This document shows, in pieces, positions 46,688 to 56,348 of a DNA stretch of 64,000 bases. The DNA is taken from NCBI GenBank assembly GCA_965370415.1, contig CBDUTJ010000008.1:1-64000 (forward strand), given 5' to 3'. This DNA comes from JACNIV01 sp965370415. Its GTDB lineage: Bacteria; Cloacimonadota; Cloacimonadia; Cloacimonadales; TCS61. The notes under the pieces are model-generated. The model made no database searches. It worked only from the letters and a program-made list of their open reading frames with translations, and had not been told where the DNA came from. The stretch's first letter is position 1, and every line of letters begins with the position of its first letter. A program made the position numbers and the translations under genes.

Positions 46688-49600
46688 TCACTCTTCCTGA
46701 TTATTTGATTCCGGCATCATATCATCCCCATGAACTGCAATTCGTACCGGTTTTTGATGAGTTATATAAGCTATATTACCGGAATGGTCGCCCCAAGTTA
46801 TTCCATCAGATATTTCGTTATGAGGTTCTACTCCATCAATGTATTTTGATTCAGGAAGGTCACATACAATATTGTCACCGTCAGTATGATAGAAATGCTT
46901 CCACGATAAATCATCCCAATCCGAGACTGTATTAGGGTCAGGAATAGCCTCTCCATTTAAATATGCGTCCAAACCAAAACGCGACTCAGAAATTCTCTCT
47001 TCAATAACAAAAAACCAACCAGGATCATTTTCAATAGTATTGCCCAGTTCATCAGTTCCAAAGCGCTGTGTATATCCCCTGACTTCATCTTCTGTAAGAT
47101 TAAATCCTAAAAATGTGATGTCCGGTTTGAGTGTACCCTTAAAAATGGGAAATTGTACTTTAATATTTTTATTGTCAGAATTCTCATCAGGTATTTCTGT
47201 ATCTATAATTTCTTCTGATTCCAGATCTAAAAACGAAAAATCCGGTTCCCTTTTATCTTGAGTCAAATCTTCATTCCACTTGGCTTTAACTGCATAAATT
47301 ACAGCTGTAGGGTATTTTTTTAACAAATCTCCCCGGATGAGTAAAACAAGGTTATCTTCAAGACTCTGGACACTATCACCTTTGTTTTGCCCCAATTGTG
47401 AATTTTTTCTCCATTTGTGGATGGGATTAATATCCCTTAAAAGTTCTTTCCATTTTTCTTCTATAAATTGATTTAACTTATTTTGTTTTTCATCTTCATT
47501 CTCAATATCATCAAGTATTTCTGCATTTTCTTCAATAGCCTGTTCATGCAACTGTTGATCCATAAAAGGGGGTCTTATTATTTCTGATACATCCCAAAAT
47601 TGACGAAAATATGTGCCTCTTTGATCCGTGGGGTATTCGCGCCAAAGCAATTCACTTGCAAACTCAACATTTAAACCTGTCATATAAGACTCAATGAAAT
47701 TCCTATTGGTCTCAAGCAATGTGATGGTATTTTGCTGAATATACTCCAATCCTGGCAACAGGTAGTCTTGAGAAATATCCCGTAAAGGTTCATACATTGC
47801 CTGTGGAAATTCTGGGGCAGCCATAATCTGATCTATGATCTCATTTTCGTTTACACAATTTCGTAATTTTATACGGCTAATTAGTTTTTTTGAAATGGTT
47901 TTTTCAGGATTCAAAGTATTAATTAAATAAGAGTATACCAGTTTTAGGTCCGCAGGTTTAGGAGTGTATTTAATATCCGGTTTTTGGTTTAGAAAAGTCT
48001 GAAGAGACATTGCGAAGGAACGAAATTCTTCCGCATTTTGGAAATCGGATGGTGGGTTAGCGGATGCTACAAGTTCTGATGTTAAATTCTTTTCCCTAAT
48101 TTTTTCAGCAATTCTTCCTTTGCGCGTTTTACGATGAATTATAAACGCAATTAAAATCAAAACAGATTTAATACTTAATAGAAGTGGGTGAGTATAAGAA
48201 ATACTAATGCCTAAAGAATTTAGAACAAATATAACAATCCAACCAAGAACAAATAGTATTAGTAATAAATTGGGCAATACCTTTAAAATCTTCCAAAACC
48301 AACCTTTTGCCCAAGATGGTCTTAATTCATCAGAAATTTGTCCAATACTTCCGCTGCCATTAGCTTGCGGTGCCGGTCCTGCTCCCTGTACTTCACCATT
48401 ATTCATTCGATCTAAAAGATCACCATATCCCAGGTCATTAACCTTTTGCTGCCTGGTGCGGATTATGCCCCGTTTTCTAATAACTTTCCTAAAACCATGG
48501 TCAAAAACTACTGCCGGGAGTGTTGATTTGTCCAAGTAGCTCTTAAGGGTTACCCGGCTTTCTTCATTGTTCTCATAACTGAGCATTCGGCTGTGTAGCG
48601 GGGCTGTTAACTGAATAAACATATTTTGGGGAAGTTTTAATAATTTACTATTTAATATCTTTTTATTAATTTCAATAGCCATCTGTGCTTCTCTTAACCG
48701 CTGATTTGCCTCTTCTACAGCCCCGACTTGACGCCAGGCCTCATGCATCAGATCTTCCTGTTCTTCCTGAATAACTTCAGTTCCAAAATTAGCTGTTGCG
48801 CGGTGACGAGGATCAAGGTTGAGTTGCCTTAGCCAGGCAATACCACTATCTTTGATCATTTTTATTCCAGCATGCCATCTACCATAAATGGGTGAGACTA
48901 TATATATATCTTCCGGAATGTCTGTATCTGCTTGAGTTAACGTTTCCGGTATATCAAGTATTTGTTCAAACTGTTCTTTTAACCCATCCGGATACTCAGT
49001 AAATTGAGAATCTAAATGTTTTAATGCACCCTCTAATCCCAATTTTAATGGTTTCATATTTTCAGGAACGGATAATCCAAAACCAGGATCTGAGCAATCA
49101 ATGTCTCTTTTACCGACTCTGGAATCCAACGGTCTGGGTTCTAATAATCTGACAAGATATTCAAAATCGCCTCTCAAGCCAGTTCTGAATTCCCAACGGT
49201 AGTAATAGGGAAGTTCGATTTCATTATCATCCACAATATCCCAAGCCTTATCAAGTAAACTTACTTCATTTATATTTTGACTCAGGCCTGCTTTTCTACC
49301 ACTTTCAAATGTGGGGACTACAAATGCGGTATAGAGTACTCCAGGTTCCAAACGCCTTGGGCACATTAAACGTGACACAATATTAGTGGGATTGGTCTCA
49401 ATAATTTCTTTAAGTTTTACGGAATCAATATTATCATTATCTGATGCAGTAACATGGGCATGAGCCCAGGCCCAGGAATATTCTAAATTCGGCAGACTAT
49501 TTTTAATATTTTTAACTGTAATATATTGAGTTGGTCTCGAGTCATCATAATGGAGTGGTTCAAAAAATTCACCGTCATCATCATTTTTGTCTTTAAGGTT

Positions 49601-49966
49601 TTTAGGATTTTTTAAAACAATAAGGCAAACCCAGGATTGCCATTGTTTACCTTCTTCCCTTCCAGGAGTAACCATCCATGGAAAATCTTCTTCCCAAAAT
49701 TCTATCAAAGGAAAATAATTAGGTTCAAAATCTCCAATATTATTTTTAGGATCTGTCCGTAAAATGCTGTTTTGATCAAAACCTACAACGTCACCCGGGC
49801 CAAATAGTTCTATATCCCTTTCTATCAGTTCGGATTCTTTCTGATTTATTTTTAAACCAAATGGAATTTTTAATCTTTGTTGATTTGCAGTGTTTTCTAT
49901 AATATCTATTCGGCTACCTATACCTTGGCGAATCCAAGGGATAAAAAAATACTTGGCTAAACTCAT
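46688..49966 (-). CDS. Large protein of unknown function with central membrane pair
   Basis: 1092 residues. It starts MSLAKYFFIPWIRQGIG without a signal peptide. The N-terminal half contains DFPWMVTPGREEGKQWQSW and SWAWAHAHVTASDN blocks and YGRWHAGI (~355). A central hydrophobic pair of helices (~560-610; LPNLLLILFVLGWIVIFVLN and LLSIKSVLILIAFII) follows a Gly/Pro-rich linker, splitting the protein into two soluble halves. The second half ends with DDLSWKHFYHTDGDN and a polar tail. The ATG overlaps the stop of the 1155-residue gene by four bases. I recognise no catalytic motif. If the helices are real, this subunit would attach the complex to the membrane. Confidence 0.83.
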   Translation of the reverse strand: MSLAKYFFIPWIRQGIGSRIDIIENTANQQRLKIPFGLKINQKESELIERDIELFGPGDVVGFDQNSILRTDPKNNIGDFEPNYFPLIEFWEEDFPWMVTPGREEGKQWQSWVCLIVLKNPKNLKDKNDDDGEFFEPLHYDDSRPTQYITVKNIKNSLPNLEYSWAWAHAHVTASDNDNIDSVKLKEIIETNPTNIVSRLMCPRRLEPGVLYTAFVVPTFESGRKAGLSQNINEVSLLDKAWDIVDDNEIELPYYYRWEFRTGLRGDFEYLVRLLEPRPLDSRVGKRDIDCSDPGFGLSVPENMKPLKLGLEGALKHLDSQFTEYPDGLKEQFEQILDIPETLTQADTDIPEDIYIVSPIYGRWHAGIKMIKDSGIAWLRQLNLDPRHRATANFGTEVIQEEQEDLMHEAWRQVGAVEEANQRLREAQMAIEINKKILNSKLLKLPQNMFIQLTAPLHSRMLSYENNEESRVTLKSYLDKSTLPAVVFDHGFRKVIRKRGIIRTRQQKVNDLGYGDLLDRMNNGEVQGAGPAPQANGSGSIGQISDELRPSWAKGWFWKILKVLPNLLLILFVLGWIVIFVLNSLGISISYTHPLLLSIKSVLILIAFIIHRKTRKGRIAEKIREKNLTSELVASANPPSDFQNAEEFRSFAMSLQTFLNQKPDIKYTPKPADLKLVYSYLINTLNPEKTISKKLISRIKLRNCVNENEIIDQIMAAPEFPQAMYEPLRDISQDYLLPGLEYIQQNTITLLETNRNFIESYMTGLNVEFASELLWREYPTDQRGTYFRQFWDVSEIIRPPFMDQQLHEQAIEENAEILDDIENEDEKQNKLNQFIEEKWKELLRDINPIHKWRKNSQLGQNKGDSVQSLEDNLVLLIRGDLLKKYPTAVIYAVKAKWNEDLTQDKREPDFSFLDLESEEIIDTEIPDENSDNKNIKVQFPIFKGTLKPDITFLGFNLTEDEVRGYTQRFGTDELGNTIENDPGWFFVIEERISESRFGLDAYLNGEAIPDPNTVSDWDDLSWKHFYHTDGDNIVCDLPESKYIDGVEPHNEISDGITWGDHSGNIAYITHQKPVRIAVHGDDMMPESNNQEE

Positions 49967-52900
49967 ATTGCCGCCTCATATTCATTTACAATCTGTAAAT
50001 TCCCATCCTGTTCCGGATGAGATTTTAAATAGCCCTGCATCAATTCCTGAGCCTTACTGTAACTATTCACAATCTCTGTAACAGAATTAAACCCATCTTT
50101 AGTAACCACTTTATATTTCTCATCTTTAAGGCTTACTAATGGTTTAATAACTGAATCTTTAAATTTCTTACCGGCTAGGAAATTTTGCTTTCTGGCCCGA
50201 CCTTTAATAAGTATTTCCCCAACATTCCAAAACACTGGTGTTGAAGGAAGCGCTTTAGTTACTCTATTTTCGTCTATTACTTCGGTTTCATATTCCAAAT
50301 CATAAGGTAGCTCCGGTCCCATAGATATTTCATCTGAACCTATTAAAATATTTGCATCTTCTTTCTCAAAAGAAGCTATTGATAATTTTTTAGAGTCAGA
50401 CATTTTTATAAATTGGGCTGTAGCAAAATAGTCTTTGCTGTAATCTAATTCTCCTGTTTCTAATGGGTCTTCTATAAGTACATCATTTATTTTTAATTCC
50501 GTGACTTTATATTCAATATCTCCGGCTATGGGACCATTTCCATATTTTTCTAATGTCATATTTAAAGGAACAACCTTCTGACTTATCTCAAGCCTGCCTT
50601 TTGGATGAACTGTGATGACATCAGGTGAATCTTCAAGTTTCTTAATACGGATAACCTGCTCTTTTTCCCCAGGTAGTAATCCCTTCCAGTTTCCGGGATT
50701 TTCCAGGGCGCTTTTTAGCTCATCCCAGGGATCTGTTGCTGGAAGTGAAATACTCTGCCTTTTACCCCAAGTTTTATCGAAACGGATTTTTACTTTAACA
50801 AATAGAACTTTAAACTTAGCTGTTCCTTTGGCTTTCCAAGGAGTGGGACCGGAAAGAGTAAAATCGAGAGTAATAGAAAACAGACATCTGCTTCTCTTAA
50901 ATACATCTACTCCCGCTCCCATATCAACAACAAATGAAAAAGGAGAGAAAATAAACAAGCAATGAAAATAAAGATATCCATGTACTTTAAAACCGGATTT
51001 CCGGTATATTAGCTCCAACTTAGCACCAAATTGGGTAGTATTTGAACTGAGAGCCATATAACATTCCAGAGAAAGCCGTGGATTATCGCCACTGCCTAAA
51101 GATAGCATCATTCTGCGTAATACAGGTGTTCCTGGACGAACTTTAAACTTTGGATTATATCCCCCAAAAGACATAAGGAAGAAAGGCGGGTCACCCCAAT
51201 AGAGCCGCATTGCCATATCACCGCTTAAAGTGTAGGCCAGAATGCGGGAATCATAGATTACAGCATCCAAGGCAAAGGATTTCTTCTCAAAATCCAGAAC
51301 GCCAAGTATATCCATATGGATGACTACAATAGTCTCACTATCCTCTTCAGCATTAGGAAACTCAGCAGTAATCTGTCCTAAAATCGCTATTCTCACCGGA
51401 CTTGGAACTTCAATAAAAATCCCGATTTCTGCTCTAATGACAAGTGGATTTCCCCAGCCAATAATGGCCATTGGTCCAACTACATAACGCTCTTTTGTAG
51501 GTGGAAATCCAGCCCGTAAATCACTTATAATCCTGGATGCATTGAGAATTGGATCCTGCGGGAAAAGCACCGAATCCAAAGTTCCCTGTTTTAAACCTTC
51601 TCGCAGATAATCTATATTCATACTGCGCTTGATACCCAGAAACCCGCCTACACCGGAGAGATTGAAGTTATAGGGCAGAGAAATAGGTGGATCGAACTCC
51701 ACACTAATGATGACTAACATAGAAAAGTCTTTGGATCCATCAGGCATACGGGTTGTTATAAGCCCTATGGCAATGAGGCCAATTTCACCAAAGGCTAACT
51801 GCAGGATGCCAGCATAGCGTTTATTATCATTGTCGAATTCTAAGTAACCGCCGCCTGTTACCGGGCCTGCATCGATGGCAAGGCCGGCACCAGTAGGGGA
51901 AAGGAAGGAAGGATCAAAATTAAAAATACCTAAATTACCTTTTTTATCTGATGGAAAAGTTACATCTCCCTGGAGACCGATCCGCTCAATACTAGCACTA
52001 ATGGGCCCTATCACTGCCGTGATAGATACCCCTATCGCAATATCCAATGCTTTATTTTGAAAACCGAACCTGAGATAGATACTAATAATTTCAATAGGTC
52101 CCAATTTAAAATGAAGTGGTAACGTTACCTCAAGAGCTCCACTTCCCTGAAAATATAAACCTTCAAAAATTGAAATTCCCGCAGTAATATCAAACTCAGC
52201 TTGTATCCCATCTTCCGGTAGTATTTTAGATAAAAAGCTGTCGGCATCATTGCACTTTATTATTATTTGACCACGGTGAAGACTTATCTCAAAAAGGAAA
52301 TCTGTTCGTTCTGAAAAACTTAAGGTAAGTTCGGCTTTTCCTGTTATATCTTCTATTTCAAATCTATTCCCATTTGGTTTACCTATGAGAATGCCTTTAT
52401 CGGAAGATAAAGAAAGTAATATTGCAGTTGAAATAGTGCCGCAATTTATATCAGGTGTATCTAAAAATACAGAAGGTGATTGCCCTGGAATAATTGTTAA
52501 ATAAGCACCAGCTGATCTTCCTAATCCTCCACTTAATTGCAGTTCCGCAGATTTAGTAATAGGTATATTTATATGTACATCAGTGCTTACTTCCAGACAT
52601 AAACCGATACCGGAAGTCGAGAGGTCTCCTCCAAGGGGAGGCAGTTGAGTAAGAGATACACGTAAATCAAGATCTATTTCCGGTTGAGAAAAAATAATTA
52701 TTTCTAAAGTTTTTGTAGGAATAGATGGTATTGGGAATTCATCTCCCAGCATTTCATTATATTTATTTAACATATAAATTGGTGTATCACACATCCCGGC
52801 AGGAATCATTTTGAGCCAGAGAAATTCTTGTAACTCCATTAGAAGTGGTTCTAAATTAACTTCTGCTGTTCCCCAATTATAAATACTCTTAATTGCATCA

Positions 52901-53430
52901 ACAGGATCACAAATAATTTCAATAATACGTTCCCATTCTACTTTATACTCCGTGAATGAAGGCCTGTTCACTGATTCGACATGATGTTTTAAACAGAATA
53001 TACCCAAAACATTTAATGCTTTATATAAAGCCGGAAACTTTCTATCAAAATAACGGACTATTAACCAGCTTATTAGTCTGTCTGCAATACTTGACACAAG
53101 ATCTTCTGGGTCAATTCCTCCAATGTCATTTTCAATAATATTACTAACTTCATTGATATTATCAATAAGCTTAACAAATGATGTGAAAAATGTTTCTATT
53201 ATATTTTGAACCTGGAGATAATCGACATCATCAGATGCGAGTATAGTATCTATTTCAACAATATATGAAAACATATCCTCAAGATTAGTTGAGATCTCAG
53301 TTAAGTTGCCGGATAAATCTTCAGCAATAGTATTATAACCCAACAAAAGAATCATATCTTCACTATCAATTGAAGATAGGGGACTAACAATCTCTAATAA
53401 TTCATTGACTATTTTTGATAAAGAACTCAT
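49963..53430 (-). CDS. Large beta-rich protein, DUF6603-like
   Basis: 1155 residues, no signal peptide. After a helical N-terminus (~1-220), residues ~240-920 are long amphipathic beta-strands with Gly-rich turns: FEGLYFQGSGALEVTLPLH, FGFQNKALDIAIGVSI, GPVTGGGYLEFDNDN, PYNFNLSGVGGFLGI, MRLYWGDPPFFLMSFGGYNP. I associate this pattern with the family DUF6603, function unknown. The repeated strands could build a long curved sheet or groove. The stop overlaps the next start by four bases, and it begins two bases after the 882-residue gene. Family name is from memory; the beta-rich reading is visible in the sequence. Confidence 0.82.
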   Translation of the reverse strand: MSSLSKIVNELLEIVSPLSSIDSEDMILLLGYNTIAEDLSGNLTEISTNLEDMFSYIVEIDTILASDDVDYLQVQNIIETFFTSFVKLIDNINEVSNIIENDIGGIDPEDLVSSIADRLISWLIVRYFDRKFPALYKALNVLGIFCLKHHVESVNRPSFTEYKVEWERIIEIICDPVDAIKSIYNWGTAEVNLEPLLMELQEFLWLKMIPAGMCDTPIYMLNKYNEMLGDEFPIPSIPTKTLEIIIFSQPEIDLDLRVSLTQLPPLGGDLSTSGIGLCLEVSTDVHINIPITKSAELQLSGGLGRSAGAYLTIIPGQSPSVFLDTPDINCGTISTAILLSLSSDKGILIGKPNGNRFEIEDITGKAELTLSFSERTDFLFEISLHRGQIIIKCNDADSFLSKILPEDGIQAEFDITAGISIFEGLYFQGSGALEVTLPLHFKLGPIEIISIYLRFGFQNKALDIAIGVSITAVIGPISASIERIGLQGDVTFPSDKKGNLGIFNFDPSFLSPTGAGLAIDAGPVTGGGYLEFDNDNKRYAGILQLAFGEIGLIAIGLITTRMPDGSKDFSMLVIISVEFDPPISLPYNFNLSGVGGFLGIKRSMNIDYLREGLKQGTLDSVLFPQDPILNASRIISDLRAGFPPTKERYVVGPMAIIGWGNPLVIRAEIGIFIEVPSPVRIAILGQITAEFPNAEEDSETIVVIHMDILGVLDFEKKSFALDAVIYDSRILAYTLSGDMAMRLYWGDPPFFLMSFGGYNPKFKVRPGTPVLRRMMLSLGSGDNPRLSLECYMALSSNTTQFGAKLELIYRKSGFKVHGYLYFHCLFIFSPFSFVVDMGAGVDVFKRSRCLFSITLDFTLSGPTPWKAKGTAKFKVLFVKVKIRFDKTWGKRQSISLPATDPWDELKSALENPGNWKGLLPGEKEQVIRIKKLEDSPDVITVHPKGRLEISQKVVPLNMTLEKYGNGPIAGDIEYKVTELKINDVLIEDPLETGELDYSKDYFATAQFIKMSDSKKLSIASFEKEDANILIGSDEISMGPELPYDLEYETEVIDENRVTKALPSTPVFWNVGEILIKGRARKQNFLAGKKFKDSVIKPLVSLKDEKYKVVTKDGFNSVTEIVNSYSKAQELMQGYLKSHPEQDGNLQIVNEYEAAI

Positions 53431-53432
53431 TG

Positions 53433-56081
53433 TTAAGACTCCAGATTAGGATCAAACTTTGGACGAGTTGTTCGAATAGTCTGATAGGGTTGATTACCAC
53501 GATAAAAATCATATGGAATTAAATATGGGACTGGTTGTATACCTTTAATACCATATGAATCTCCAATTTTTGTTTTTCGATATAAAGGAGTATAAACCAT
53601 ATTAAAGTAAGGGTGCCCTATAATGTATGGTGTATTATTTTCGTCAGTTCTCGAATTGCAAATCGAATCAATGTCAATCGACACTTCACCAATATCATCA
53701 ATAATTGGCCATTGAAAGGCAAATTCAGAACGAATTTCAAATTGCAATGAAGCAATTGAATCCTTTAATATGATATGTTTATATTCATTATCATTTAAAT
53801 TTTCATACCATTCAATGGTCAATTGATTATTATTAAGTTCATCAAATTCATTAAGAAGGGATGGTGAAAGATGGTCTCTCATTAATAATCTATTATGTGG
53901 ATCAAAAAATGAGATTTTAATAATCGGTTTCCAGTATAATATTTCAGTTCCATCTTGTGGAGTTGTTGATATTAACACCCCCTGATCCTGATCTGGTAGT
54001 GTAACATGTAATTCACTGTCACTTATAAATTGTATATTAACTGCTTGAACTTCATACTCTCCTTCTACCGGATGTCTGTAATGATTGAAAAAATATTTAT
54101 TTTTACTTTCATTTTCAATATTATAAAATCGTGGATATGATACAAAATAGATTGACCGAATTACATTACTGGAAAAATTTCCACCATACAGTTTTAATTT
54201 TTTATTACTATTATCAATTTTAATTTCATTTATAAAAGGTAATTTATATAATGAAGCAGTTGCTTTATGTAAAAGGTCATATATTTCATCATCCTCGTTT
54301 TTAGATCTATACAAAGAATATATCCATTCTTTATACTTTTTTTTACTATTCCATATTTCTTCAATATCTTTATTTGGAAATGGATAGTCAGCAATCCATC
54401 TAAAGAAAAATGCCAATTTATCCTCTTCAATGAAATTATTTCCGGTAGTTGCATGTTCAAATCTAAATTCTATATTTGCAAAAAGTCCCCCCAATTCTTT
54501 TTTCTTTTCTTTAAAGATACCTTTTGTTATACTTTTTTCGTTTACAATAATATTAAATGGTGCTTCTGGTGCTGCTGTTTTATCATTCCATTTATTTTGA
54601 AATTCGTGATCACGTTTTTTAATTAAATCAATTTCATCTATCGGTTTTTCATCTGAAAACTCGCCTTCTAATCGTCCCTGAGAAATCCAATAGGTGTAGT
54701 AAATACTTTTAGCTAGATGCTGTTGGATATACCTGATTAGATTCGGACCTATGCCAAGCCCCTTTGCTTCTATATCATCAGGCATAGTAATGCCTTGCAT
54801 ATCCGTAACTATTGCATTTTCCAATTGCCATGATCCCATTCGAGTACCTTTATATAAGGGATGGTTTATTATAACAATATTATCTCCGGGTATAACCTCA
54901 TCAAATCTTAAATTATAGATTCTTTCATAAAGTGGATCATTCTGATCTCCTGTACCAATAAAGTTTGATTCTTCTCTCCAAGGATTTATAATTGCTATTC
55001 GATCATTTTGACCGAAATCATTTAACAAGTTTTCCTTATTTTTCTTCTTTAAAAAAACTGCCAATTCATCGAGATGTACAATATGTATGACTCTATCACA
55101 ATATGTATAAGTAGTATAAAATTTTTGAATTACATCTGATGGTAATGGCTCATTCGAATCAGGATCAATTGGGATAGTTAAAATACCGGTTATAGCCCTG
55201 AAAATTCTGGAACTATTTTTTTTACTGCATTCTGTAAGACTGAAATCCTTCCAATCTAACAAATTGCCAACTTTGTGAGCGGGAAAAGTTGTAGTTACCG
55301 ATATTTTGTATTCAGGATGTATTTGATGCCACCAACTGTTTTTTATATTATTTTCATCACTGCAACCATAATGATCAATTTCAGTAGATATTGACTCACT
55401 GATTCTTACCCATTTCATTAGATCTAATGAAGGTGATATACCTTGTATTCTCGAATAGCGCATTCCTGATGGTGGGTACTTAAACGCGCTATTAACTAAT
55501 CTACCTTTAACATCTTTATCTCCCCCAACAAAATACCGAAATCTTTCTATAATCCTTAATCGTCGTTCAATATTATCTTTCAATTTTTCTTTCAAATCAT
55601 TATTTAATAAAATATTATCAATTTCTTCACCGCAATAAATAGCAACAAGAGAAAAAAGAATCTGGTATAATATATTTCTTCGATATTGTAGATTATCATT
55701 TTTATATTTTGTCTTCATTTTAAATTCATCTATTTGAATACGCATATCTGATGGGGTGTTTTTATAAATTCTGTTCAGGTAAAAAACTTCAACTGTATTT
55801 AATTGAGTGCTTAAAAGAGTAACTAATTGTCTAATCGATTGCTGTTCATTACTGGTTATATTAGAACTATTTGTTTCCTCATCTCCATTTAGTATATTAA
55901 TTCGTATGTATTTGCGGCAACGATATTCTAATAATCTGTACTTAACATCCCCTCTTATTCTTTTATTTACTATAATTACATCATCCTCTTTGAGATCTCC
56001 ATTATATAATGTGTCTTGAATTTCCTTAGAATCTAAAATATCCTTAATAACTTCTATTAATGTTTTATCACCGGATGACAT
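53433..56081 (-). CDS. Large protein of unknown function (882 residues)
   Basis: No signal peptide or membrane helix. The first ~200 residues are helical and basic; the middle has Trp-rich segments (SWWHQIHPEYKISVTTTFPA, NPWREESNFIGTGDQNDP) and FFFRWIADYPFPN. The last ~250 residues are beta-rich (IKIDNSNKKLKLYGGNFSSN, NIQFISDSELHVTLPDQDQG) and may be immunoglobulin-like domains. A possible start is MSSGDKTLIEVI at 56,081. It follows the 79-residue gene by 20 bases and precedes the DUF6603-like gene by two. No motif identifies a function. Confidence 0.82.
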   Translation of the reverse strand: MSSGDKTLIEVIKDILDSKEIQDTLYNGDLKEDDVIIVNKRIRGDVKYRLLEYRCRKYIRINILNGDEETNSSNITSNEQQSIRQLVTLLSTQLNTVEVFYLNRIYKNTPSDMRIQIDEFKMKTKYKNDNLQYRRNILYQILFSLVAIYCGEEIDNILLNNDLKEKLKDNIERRLRIIERFRYFVGGDKDVKGRLVNSAFKYPPSGMRYSRIQGISPSLDLMKWVRISESISTEIDHYGCSDENNIKNSWWHQIHPEYKISVTTTFPAHKVGNLLDWKDFSLTECSKKNSSRIFRAITGILTIPIDPDSNEPLPSDVIQKFYTTYTYCDRVIHIVHLDELAVFLKKKNKENLLNDFGQNDRIAIINPWREESNFIGTGDQNDPLYERIYNLRFDEVIPGDNIVIINHPLYKGTRMGSWQLENAIVTDMQGITMPDDIEAKGLGIGPNLIRYIQQHLAKSIYYTYWISQGRLEGEFSDEKPIDEIDLIKKRDHEFQNKWNDKTAAPEAPFNIIVNEKSITKGIFKEKKKELGGLFANIEFRFEHATTGNNFIEEDKLAFFFRWIADYPFPNKDIEEIWNSKKKYKEWIYSLYRSKNEDDEIYDLLHKATASLYKLPFINEIKIDNSNKKLKLYGGNFSSNVIRSIYFVSYPRFYNIENESKNKYFFNHYRHPVEGEYEVQAVNIQFISDSELHVTLPDQDQGVLISTTPQDGTEILYWKPIIKISFFDPHNRLLMRDHLSPSLLNEFDELNNNQLTIEWYENLNDNEYKHIILKDSIASLQFEIRSEFAFQWPIIDDIGEVSIDIDSICNSRTDENNTPYIIGHPYFNMVYTPLYRKTKIGDSYGIKGIQPVPYLIPYDFYRGNQPYQTIRTTRPKFDPNLES

Positions 56082-56101
56082 ATTATTTTCCCAAGTTTAA
56101 T

Positions 56102-56341
56102 TTATTGCTCCCTCAAAAAGTCATATTTCAGCCCACTAGACCCTTCACCCCTGCCCGTAACAACCCGCTTGCCGAACCAAAAATAGGTCTCGCCCCCGAC
56201 CCAACGTACCCGCGGGTCTGTCAACTGCACCTTAAGCCCGACCCTGGGCACACTTTCTTCATTGATCCATTTTGACCTGTCACTTTTAAGAAACCATGAA
56301 CGCGGCACTATCCCCTGAGGCAGGCCATTCTCATTTTTCAT
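56102..56341 (-). CDS. 79-residue stand-alone copy of the shared C-terminal module
   Basis: Residues ~28-79 align with the final ~50 residues of the 785-residue protein. Identical or similar positions include EE[SA]V.R.G, RW[VI].G.T..W.G, and a V..G(R/K)GEGSSGLK(Y/F)DFL ending. The remaining N-terminal ~27 residues are unique. GC content is visibly higher here than in neighbouring genes of the operon. It lies between the Nudix-membrane gene (7 bases) and the 882-residue gene (20 bases). The shared GEGSSGLK.DFL end could be a docking or targeting tag; that is inference. Confidence 0.8.
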   Translation of the reverse strand: MKNENGLPQGIVPRSWFLKSDRSKWINEESVPRVGLKVQLTDPRVRWVGGETYFWFGKRVVTGRGEGSSGLKYDFLREQ

Positions 56342-56348
56342 ATTTCCC

